DNA of 13,280 bases, taken from the NCBI GenBank assembly GCA_964428935.1, contig CAYSAG010000131.1:1-13280 (forward strand). Reading direction: 5' to 3'. Below are positions 9,401 through 13,280 of the stretch, piece after piece. The notes below the pieces were generated by a model. It ran no database searches. It had not been told where the DNA came from and saw nothing but the letters and a program-made list of their open reading frames with translations. Both the position numbers and the translations under genes were made by a program. The DNA is from JAADHY01 sp964428935. GTDB taxonomy: Bacteria > Planctomycetota > Planctomycetia > Planctomycetales > Planctomycetaceae. Position 1 is the first letter of the stretch. Every line of letters starts with the position of its first letter.

Positions 9401-10727
9401 TTGCCCGCGCCAAGACGTCGGCCGACGCTCGCGCCGAGGCGGCTCGGCCGGCCGCAGGTCCAGCCGCCGACGCGGACTCGCCCGCAGCTCCAGCCAGCTC
9501 GCCCGCAGCGCCAGCCAGCTCGTCGGCAGCGCCAGCCAGCTCGTCGGCAGCGCCAGCCAGCTCGTCGGCATCGCCAGCAGACTCGCCGGCACCGCCACTG
9601 GACTCACCGGCACTGTCACCGGACTCGCCCGCAGCCCCCGCGGACTCGCCCGGACCGTCCGCGGACTCGCTGGCAGCGCCAGCGCGCGCCGGAGCCGGTC
9701 AGCCGGTCGGGCCGGCTCGGTCCGTCCCGGCGGAAGCNNNNNNNNNNNNNNNNNNNNNNNNNNNNNNNNNNNNNNNNNNNNNNNNNNNNNNNNNNNNNNN
9801 NNNNNNNNNNNNNNNNNNNNNNNNNNNNNNNNNNNNNCCCGGGCTCGCCCCGGACCAGTGGCCGCGTCGCCGGAAGTCGACCCCGAGCGGCTGGCGTTCG
9901 TCGACGGCGTGGAGGAACGCTCCGACAGGCACGTCGTCACGACACTGACGTTCGACCCGTCAGCCGACCCGTTTCTGGTGGACCACCGGTACTTGGAGCG
10001 CCCTGTCTTGCCAGCGGTGGTCGCTTTGGAAGCCATGCTCGAGGCCGCTTGCCTGTTGGCGGCCGACGTCGGCTTGACGACGGACGGGCTGCGCGACGTG
10101 CGGCTGCTGACGCGAATGAGCTTCCCGGACACGAGGCCGCGTTCGGCTCGCGTTCGCGCTCGCCGCGAAGGCGACCACGTGTTGTGCGAGCTGGCGACCG
10201 GGCCGGAGTTCCGAGTGAAAGTCGCCACGGCCGTGGTGCCCTTGGTGCGTCAGCCGGAGGCTCTTCAGCGAGAACTGGTCGAACCGAACCTGCCGTTCCA
10301 CCTAATGGACTTCCGCGAGGAGCAGGTCTTGCGGCACGGCCCCCGACTGCAGTCGGTGAAGGAATTGGCTTTGGGACGGTTTCGCGGCTGGGGACGGCTG
10401 GTCGCTCCCGACCCGCAGGAATTGCTGGGCCGACGAGCCGGGCAGACGTGCCGACTGCCTCTGTCGCTTCTAGACGGCTGCTTTGTCGCGTGCTGCGTCG
10501 ACACGTTCATTTACAACCCGCAGCGAGTCGAAATTCCGCACAGTTTGGAGCGGCTGCGAATGGGAGTGGCTCCGCGGCCAGGTGAGCTGTGCCTGGTGCA
10601 GCTGGTCGTGGTGAGCCACGAGCCGCAACTGTCGACGCACCACTTCACCCTGTTCGACTCGGCCGGGCGCGTCGTTCTGGACGCGACCAGCTTCCGAAGC
10701 GTTCGCGTCGGGAGGGAGCCGCAGTGA
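478..10727 (+). CDS. Pfa-like multidomain iterative lipid/polyketide synthase with an embedded C45 Ntn-hydrolase domain
   Basis: One polypeptide of about 3,350 visible codons plus two gaps. Domain order is KS (res 14-475), KS-like chain-length factor (522-975), AT (1092-1377), repetitive Pro/Ala linker with gap, C45 acyltransferase/hydrolase (1642-1997), Ser/acidic linker, pseudo-KR/KR (about 2125-2628), DH1 (2652-2977), heptad linker with gap, DH2 (9930-10709). It would load malonyl units, condense them iteratively, and reduce and dehydrate the beta-carbon; an enoyl reductase is absent and may act in trans. The KS/KS2 pair, AT, KR and paired DH recall PUFA synthases, but here they are in one chain. 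No carrier-protein motif (G-x-DS-L/I) is visible. ATG 478 gives 13 residues before KS homology; ATG 490 is an alternative, and neither has a strong ribosome site. The frame shifts across the second gap (true gap length should be 2 mod 3), so the stop at 9946-9948 is an artefact; the real stop is TGA 10725-10727. Two separate genes split inside the gap cannot be excluded. The product is unknown. Confidence 0.85.
517..1902 (+). other. Domain: ketosynthase 1, catalytically intact
   Basis: This is a beta-ketoacyl synthase domain of the thiolase fold. The nucleophile is Cys221 in DAACASSL (codon 1138-1140), His353 lies in ECHATST, and His393 lies in ANIGH, so the full Cys-His-His set for decarboxylative condensation is present. 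The fold end is marked by the FGIGGLNVHVVV segment near residues 460-472. About 50 Pro/Ser/Thr-rich residues separate it from KS2. Confidence 0.93.
2041..3402 (+). other. Domain: KS2, degenerate ketosynthase resembling a chain-length factor
   Basis: It is colinear with KS1 from PIAVVGMSC to the C-terminal HVLLEG. The nucleophile position is Asp728 (DAADTSAL against DAACASSL in KS1), and the first catalytic His is replaced by Ala857 (LECARLPN against IECHATST). The second His is kept (His896, QVGHQLGHSG). It therefore cannot condense by the usual mechanism. Loss of the Cys next to an intact KS is the pattern of chain-length factors in type II PKS and in the PfaC subunit of PUFA synthases, where the pair forms a heterodimer-like unit. 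That role is inferred here. Confidence 0.85.
3751..4608 (+). other. Domain: malonyl-CoA-type acyltransferase (AT)
   Basis: It opens with the FPGQGSQ signature at about residue 1098. The serine nucleophile is Ser1185 in GHSYGE. Arg1210 (QARAE) lies where malonyl-specific ATs bind the carboxylate, and His1289 in AYHTP completes the dyad. Malonyl rather than methylmalonyl specificity is inferred from the carboxylate-binding Arg and general similarity to PUFA-synthase and FabD-type ATs; it is not proved. Confidence 0.9.
4609..5400 (+). repeat. Pro/Ala-rich synthase linker built from about 30-bp hairpin repeats, containing gap 1
   Basis: Between AT and the C45 domain the protein becomes Pro, Ala, Ser and Glu rich. 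From about 4960 to 5300 it is built of 27- or 30-nt units centred on GCTCYGTC, read as PAPSE, PALSG, VAPSG and similar. Two units are almost perfect hairpins: stem GGCCCCG/CGGGGCC with loop CTCTGT at 4990-5009, and again at 5161-5180, one on each side of the gap. Others are degenerate. The near-identical copies flanking the gap probably caused the assembly break. In PUFA synthases this is where tandem carrier proteins separated by Pro/Ala linkers sit, so missing ACPs may be hidden here. Confidence 0.75.
5037..5136. other. Assembly gap 1 (100 N)
   Basis: Exactly 100 N, the conventional placeholder for an unknown length. The same reading frame and the same repeat unit (ending EEVAPS) occur on both sides, so a true length of 1 mod 3 would keep the synthase open. 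Confidence 0.98.
5401..6468 (+). other. Domain: C45-type autoproteolytic acyltransferase/hydrolase (penicillin acyltransferase-like)
   Basis: The segment reads as a complete Ntn-hydrolase of peptidase family C45, the acyl-CoA:6-aminopenicillanate acyltransferase family. It starts LSGTAYEMGRQHGEAQ and has the helical EELQGLADSLGVPLE stretch. A Gly1734-Cys1735 pair (PGCAQF, Cys codon 5680-5682) aligns with the self-cleavage site and nucleophile of fungal penicillin acyltransferase. HAANED follows where that enzyme has QNWD, and TTNHCL resembles the family TNH motif. The lengths fit: 93 residues before Cys and 356 in total, against about 102 and 357 in the fungal enzyme. It may transfer the finished acyl chain to an amine or hydrolyse it; substrate and acceptor are unknown. 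Family assignment is firm, role inferred. Confidence 0.85.
6469..6840 (+). other. Synthase linker, Ser/acidic then Pro/Ala rich
   Basis: About 124 residues with no recognisable domain. The first half is rich in Ser, Asp, Glu and Arg, and the second half in Ala and Pro. The composition predicts a flexible, disordered tether between the C45 domain and the reductive half. It has no exact short repeat and no carrier-protein motif. Confidence 0.7.
6850..8361 (+). other. Domain: ketoreductase (structural pseudo-KR plus catalytic KR)
   Basis: The first part (to about residue 2340) is the truncated Rossmann structural half of type I KRs. The catalytic half carries the NADPH-binding motif TGGARGI (res 2354-2360), CDVTD, HGAG, Lys2501, Ser2525 (FGSTSG) and Tyr2538 (TDYSAAS), with 13 residues between Ser and Tyr as in active KRs. 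The Asn that often follows the Tyr by four is Ser here. It should reduce beta-ketoacyl-ACP to beta-hydroxyacyl-ACP. Confidence 0.9.
8431..9408 (+). other. Domain: dehydratase 1 (double hot-dog, PS-DH type)
   Basis: DHRDRGVPILP holds the complete PKS dehydratase motif H-x3-G-x4-P with His2679. The second half of the double hot-dog carries Asp2900 in LDACLWACH, matching the catalytic Asp of the D-x-x-x-Q/H motif, with Trp at the Q/H position. A Gln/Ala-rich insertion of about 40 residues (about 8690-8815) interrupts the first hot-dog. It should dehydrate beta-hydroxyacyl-ACP to the enoyl form. Confidence 0.85.
9475..9684 (+). repeat. Ten tandem 21-bp (7-residue) repeats in the DH1-DH2 linker
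   Basis: Ten in-register units of consensus (D/S)S(P/S)AAPA run without a break, e.g. SSSAAPA repeated with identical bases, then more diverged DSPALSP, DSPGPSA and DSLAAPA. The 21-bp period differs from the 30-bp hairpin repeat of the other two gap regions, and the units are not palindromic. Composition predicts a disordered tether like those flanking carrier proteins. Gap 2 follows 53 bp later. Confidence 0.9.
9738..9837. other. Assembly gap 2 (100 N)
   Basis: A 100-N placeholder. The synthase frame before it (first codon position 1 mod 3) continues after it in the frame 0 mod 3, shown by clear DH homology (DPFLVDHRY). A single chain requires a true length of 2 mod 3. The sequence read through in the original frame is meaningless and stops at 9948. 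Confidence 0.95.
9930..10709 (+). other. Domain: dehydratase 2 (C-terminal hot-dog domain of the synthase)
   Basis: It repeats the DH1 pattern: DPFLVDHRYLERPVLPAVVALE against DPFLLDHRDRGVPILPAAVGIE. The His (codon 9984-9986) and the motif Pro are kept, but the Gly of H-x3-G is Glu. An Asp in LLDGCFVACC (codon 10473-10475) matches the DH1 catalytic Asp. It may be a second active dehydratase, an isomerase-like partner as in paired DH domains of PUFA synthases, or structural. It ends 5 codons before the stop. Confidence 0.75.
10711..10727 (+). promoter_or_regulatory. Ribosome site and GTGA overlap coupling PPTase to the synthase
   Basis: GGAGGGAG at 10711-10718 lies 5 nt before GTG 10724. That GTG overlaps the synthase stop TGA (10725-10727) in the 4-base GTGA arrangement. 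This supports GTG 10724 as the PPTase start over the in-frame ATG at 10589 inside the synthase, and suggests translational coupling. Confidence 0.7.
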
Positions 10728-12018
10728 GGCTCGGCGAAGTCCGACAACCCGCTCAGCACCGACCTCGGCCGGCCGGTTGGTGCGACGGCCAGGCGGAGGA
10801 CCAGCCGCGGTGGACCGAACCCGGGACCGCAGCGAACCACGCCGACGGGACGGCCGCGGACAGCGGACGAGCGGAGGGGCACACCGACGGGCTGGCGGGG
10901 GCGTCGGCAGTGCTGCTGGAGCGGCTGGGTGCCGCCAGCCGAGACCTGACGTTGCGGGTCCTCCCGCTCGGGCGGCTGTGGCGAGTGGTCCGGCTGCTGC
11001 AGCAGGAGTCTTGGCTGACACGGGCCGAGCGGTTCCAGGCGGCTCGACTGGTCGACCTGCGACGCCGGGAAGAGTGGCTGTGCGGAAGACTGGCACTGAA
11101 GTGGCTGGCGCTGGAACGGCTGGGGCTCGCCGGGACCGCTCCCTTCTCGGACGGGCCGAATGGTGCGGCGGAGACGGCCGAGCTGGCACGCTGGTTGGCC
11201 GCTGTCGAGGTGCAGTCGCGCGACGGGCAAGGCCGAGCGGTCCGGCCGCGGTTGTCGTTCCGCGGTCGGCGACTGCCGTGGTCGGTGTCGCTTTCGCACT
11301 CGCCAAAGACCGTGGCCGTGTGTGCGGCCGACGCCGCGTCGTGGCGGGTGGGTGTGGACGTGGTCTGGCTCCACGAGCTGAACGGTTCGTCCGAAGAGGG
11401 AACCTTGGGGTCCACGACACCGCGCTCGCTGGACCTGTGGCTCGGGAGNNNNNNNNNNNNNNNNNNNNNNNNNNNNNNNNNNNNNNNNNNNNNNNNNNNN
11501 NNNNNNNNNNNNNNNNNNNNNNNNNNNNNNNNNNNNNNNNNNNNNNNNGGAGGGACGCGGTCCCTCGCGTCCGGCTGAGTCCGTCGCCTCGCGGGGGGAC
11601 GCGGTCCCTCGCGTCCGGCACCGGAGGGACGCGGTCCCTCGCGTCCGGCACCGGAGGGACGCGGTCCCTCGCGTCCGGCCGGGCGTCGGGTCCGCTCGAC
11701 CTGTGGCTGACTCCGACGGAATGGCAAGCACGCGAGCAGGCTGCACGGGCCGAAGCGGTCGCCGCCGTCTGGGCCGTGAAAGAGGCGGCCTACAAAGCGG
11801 CCAACAGCGGGCAGCCGTTTTGTCCGAGCGGCGTGGCCGTTGCTCCGGCGTCGGAGGGGGACGGCCTGTGGCAGTGGCGGTGGGCGGGGGTCGACGGAGT
11901 GGCAGCCGTGGAGCGAACGGGCGGTGACGAAGCGGCGGCCGAGGTGGTCGCCGTGGCCCTGGCCTCCGCTGCCGCACCGGCGCCGACTGGCTTGCGCACA
12001 ACGGCCCAAGCGGGGTAA
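10724..12018 (+). CDS. 4'-phosphopantetheinyl transferase, interrupted by an in-gene hairpin-repeat insertion and gap
   Basis: It transfers phosphopantetheine from CoA to a carrier-protein serine. After about 65 disordered residues come LTRAERFQAARL and REEWLCGRLALKWL, the typical PPTase N-terminal lobe. SLSHSP (His192) and VGVDVV (Asp212) follow, and after the gap WAVKEAAYKA (Lys 11779-11781, Glu 11782-11784), the W-x-x-KEA-x-x-KA signature. The metal-binding D-x-E motif is D-V-V, so its Glu is lost. The frame changes across gap 3 (true length 2 mod 3), and the stop at 11576-11578 in the upstream frame is an artefact. About 398 visible codons exceed the usual 220-250; the excess is the tail and the central array of GGTRSLASGT repeats, flanked by two copies of LDLWL. 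Whether the enzyme tolerates the insert is unknown. It lies 18 nt before the next gene, in the same operon. Confidence 0.85.
11428..11708. repeat. Hairpin-repeat insertion inside the PPTase, flanked by 15-bp near-direct repeats
   Basis: GCTGGACCTGTGGCT (11428-11442) and GCTCGACCTGTGGCT (11694-11708) match at 14 of 15 bases, both coding LDLWL. Between them lie gap 3 and four copies of a palindromic unit. Three are contiguous with a 30-bp period (11591-11680); one stands apart at 11549-11575. Each copy has a 7-bp stem GGACGCG/CGCGTCC with loop GTCCCT, e.g. 11627-11633 with 11640-11646. The flanking duplication looks like insertion with target duplication or recombination within an array. Confidence 0.8.
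11449..11548. other. Assembly gap 3 (100 N)
   Basis: A 100-N placeholder inside the palindromic array of the PPTase gene. The real length is unknown. The frame moves from 2 mod 3 before to 1 mod 3 after, so a true length of 2 mod 3 would keep the gene open. Confidence 0.97.
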
Positions 12019-12026
12019 ACGCAGAC

Positions 12027-12033
12027 GAGGTGA
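12027..12033 (+). promoter_or_regulatory. Shine-Dalgarno of the SDR gene
   Basis: GAGGTGA ends 3 nt before ATG 12037, with its GAGG core 6 nt away. This is the clearest ribosome site in the window and fixes the SDR start. Only 18 nt separate the PPTase stop from this ATG. Confidence 0.8.
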
Positions 12034-12036
12034 AAA

Positions 12037-12801
12037 ATGATTGACCTGACCGGGAAAGTCGCGTTGGTCACAGGCGGCTCGCGCGGAATCGGTCGAGCGT
12101 GTTGCATTCGACTGGCCGAGGCGGGAGCGGACGTGGTGGTCAATTACGTCACCTCGCGCTCGGCGGCCGAACAGACGGCCGAGCGAATTGCCGAGCTGGG
12201 TCGACGGGTCGCGGTGGTGAAGGCCGACGTCAGTCAGCCGGACGACGTCGAGTCCATGGTTGAGTTCGTCGGGCAAACGTTCGGAAAGCTCGACGTTCTG
12301 GTCAGCAACGCGGCCACCGGCGGCTTCCGTCCTCTGCTGGCGACCACGCCGCGGCACTTCGAAGCGGCCATGAACACGAACGTGCGGGCGTTAATCGACC
12401 TGGTCAAGGCCGCTTTGCCGCTTTTGGAAAAAGCCGACGGCCGAGCGAAGGTCATTGCCATTTCCAGCCACGGCTCTCACCTGGCTCTTCCCATGTACGG
12501 CCTGATTGGCGGAACCAAGGCGGCGCTGGAAAGCATTGCTCGTCATTTGGCCCTGGAGCTGGGAGACCGAGGCATCAACGTCAACATTGTGCAAGCCGGA
12601 CTGGTCGAGACCGACTCGACCCGGCGCTTGCCGAACGCCCAGGCGTTGTTCGAGGGCCGACGGCTGAAGAGCATGGTCGGCGACCGGGAGCTGCAACCCA
12701 GCGACGTGGCCGACGCCGTGCTGTTCCTAGCCAGCCCGCTCAGTGACTTGGTCCAAGGCCAAACGCTCATTGTTGACGGCGGCGCGGCCATTCACGTGTA
12801 G
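12037..12801 (+). CDS. fabL: FabL-like enoyl-[ACP] reductase (SDR family)
   Basis: A 254-residue short-chain dehydrogenase/reductase. Visible are the NAD(P)H motif TGGSRGIG (res 12-19), ADVSQ (63-67), SNAATGG (90-96), Asn113/Asn115, the Ser143-Ser144 pair, and Tyr154 with Lys161. Tyr and Lys are separated by six residues (YGLIGGTK), the spacing of enoyl reductases FabI and FabL, instead of the YxxxK of FabG-type ketoreductases. The downstream QAGLVETDSTRRLPN and GQTLIVDGG stretches also resemble Bacillus FabL. It would reduce trans-2-enoyl-ACP, supplying the enoyl reduction the synthase lacks; PUFA synthases use the unrelated flavoprotein PfaD for this. It is the last gene of the operon. A ketoreductase role cannot be excluded without assay. 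The symbol reflects family resemblance, not proven orthology. Confidence 0.78.
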   Translation: MIDLTGKVALVTGGSRGIGRACCIRLAEAGADVVVNYVTSRSAAEQTAERIAELGRRVAVVKADVSQPDDVESMVEFVGQTFGKLDVLVSNAATGGFRPLLATTPRHFEAAMNTNVRALIDLVKAALPLLEKADGRAKVIAISSHGSHLALPMYGLIGGTKAALESIARHLALELGDRGINVNIVQAGLVETDSTRRLPNAQALFEGRRLKSMVGDRELQPSDVADAVLFLASPLSDLVQGQTLIVDGGAAIHV

Positions 12802-12853
12802 GCCACGCCCAAGCGCGGCGAGTGCTCTGTCGAGCCGAACCTCTTGAGTAGCT

Positions 12854-12983
12854 GAGGGTGTCCGGGAATGGTGGAGGGCCACGCTCTGTCGTGGCCGCTG
12901 ACGGCTTGTGCTCCCATGCCGGCTCCGCCTGTCCCAATCTCGCGAATGCCCGGAGAAAAGCGGACGGATTCCCGGACACCCTC
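12854..12983. mobile_element. MITE-like element with 16-bp perfect terminal inverted repeats
   Basis: GAGGGTGTCCGGGAAT (12854-12869) is exactly complementary-inverted at 12968-12983, giving a 130-bp element without a transposase. TAGCT occurs directly outside the left end (12849-12853) and 3 nt outside the right end (12987-12991), a possible target duplication, although AGCT is self-complementary and the spacing is unequal. Inside lies one copy of the hairpin repeat found in the synthase linker. It could be a non-autonomous transposon or a large extragenic hairpin. Confidence 0.6.
12873..12898. repeat. Extragenic copy of the dispersed hairpin repeat
   Basis: GGAGG leads into stem GGCCACG (12877-12883), loop CTCTGT and stem CGTGGCC (12890-12896), then GC. 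It is the same design and loop as the synthase-linker copies (GGCCCCG/CGGGGCC), with one compensated base pair changed. Confidence 0.8.
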
Positions 12984-13167
12984 GGTTAGCTGCTCGTCCC
13001 CTGCCCGCGCGCCAGACTGCGGAAGTTCTGCGCCCGTGGCGAGAGCGCTTCTACCTCCGTTTTTCGACTGGACAATGGGCCAAATGAATCCACGTCACGA
13101 CCGAAGCGTCTGCGGGACTTCAGCGGACCTGCGACGCACTCTGCGAATTCGACCTTCCACGCTCTGG

Positions 13168-13226
13168 AGTCCCCTCTCCCGTGTGAACGGCAGAGGGTGG
13201 CCGCCGTCGGCGGCCGGGTCAGGGCT
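13168..13226. repeat. Double-hairpin extragenic repeat (REP/BIME-like)
   Basis: The first hairpin pairs CCCTCT (13172-13177) with AGAGGG (13192-13197) and CCGT with ACGG around a GTGA loop, with one C/C mismatch. The second pairs GGCCGCC (13199-13205) with GGCGGCC (13209-13215) around GTC, followed by GGGTCAGGG. The layout resembles a widespread class of bacterial extragenic repeats with a CTCTCCC...GAGAGGGTGGCCG...CGGCCGGGTGAGGG pattern. It could also stop transcription. Confidence 0.6.
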
Positions 13227-13280
13227 TTCTGCCTGGAGAGAGTCCCTCCGGAAGAACGCGAACACTGTTCACGCTTTCAA

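Larger units (their letters stand above)
12802..13280. other. Downstream intergenic region with repeat elements, no gene supported
   Basis: No open frame here resembles a protein. It holds a MITE-like inverted-repeat element (12854-12983) and a double-hairpin repeat (about 13168-13226). No classic intrinsic terminator (hairpin plus T-run) follows the SDR gene; the element hairpins may serve that purpose. I see nothing in 12992-13165. Confidence 0.6.

Noticed and set aside
10589..10723. In-frame ATG 10589 as the PPTase start
   Set aside because: It would place 45 extra residues wholly inside the synthase DH2 coding sequence; GTG 10724 has a good ribosome site and a stop-start overlap.
11549..11680. 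Tandem repeats that could suggest a CRISPR array
   Set aside because: Three 30-bp units are directly contiguous without unique spacers, the units are strongly palindromic, and they lie inside an open reading frame.
12801..12832. GGCCACGC followed 15 nt later by GCTCTGTCG, possibly a disrupted hairpin repeat next to the SDR stop
   Set aside because: The right arm is missing and the two words are short; chance cannot be excluded.
12767..12979. Minus-strand 70-codon ORF
   Set aside because: It spans the 3' end of the SDR gene and the inverted-repeat element, with no ribosome site or recognisable protein.

Overview
The window is GC-rich bacterial DNA holding one compact plus-strand operon for a secondary-lipid or polyketide product. 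It contains a very large multidomain iterative synthase (478-10727), a phosphopantetheinyl transferase (10724-12018) and a FabL-like enoyl reductase of the SDR fold (12037-12801). The flanks, 1-477 and 12802-13280, carry no gene I can support. The synthase style (KS plus KS-like pair, AT, KR, two DH domains, related to PUFA-synthase/Pfa-like secondary lipid synthases) and the dispersed hairpin repeats suggest a planctomycete. That is an inference from family knowledge, not something proved here.

The synthase reads KS1 (intact Cys-His-His), KS2 (active-site Cys and first His lost, chain-length-factor-like), malonyl-type AT, a repetitive Pro/Ala linker with an assembly gap, a complete C45-type Ntn-hydrolase/acyltransferase domain (penicillin acyltransferase family), a Ser/acidic linker, a pseudo-KR plus KR, DH1, a heptad-repeat linker with a second gap, and DH2. 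No acyl carrier protein motif is visible, so any ACPs must lie in the gaps or outside the window. The PPTase, translationally coupled through a GTGA overlap, would activate them. The FabL-like protein would supply enoyl reduction in trans, which the synthase lacks. Together these genes could make a reduced long acyl chain that the C45 domain may release or transfer.

The most unusual points are two. First, a predicted self-cleaving C45 domain sits in the middle of the megasynthase; cleavage at its Gly-Cys bond would split the enzyme between AT and KR. Second, a family of about 30-bp hairpin repeats (7-bp stem, 6-nt loop) has compensatory stem changes between copies. The repeats lie inside the coding sequence of both the synthase linker and the PPTase, and one copy lies inside a MITE-like inverted-repeat element downstream of the operon.

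Three runs of exactly 100 N (5037-5136, 9738-9837, 11449-11548) are scaffold gaps of unknown true length. Two of them change reading frame across the gap, so the stop at 9948 and the stop at 11576-11578 are artefacts. Residue numbers after each gap count it as 100 nt.
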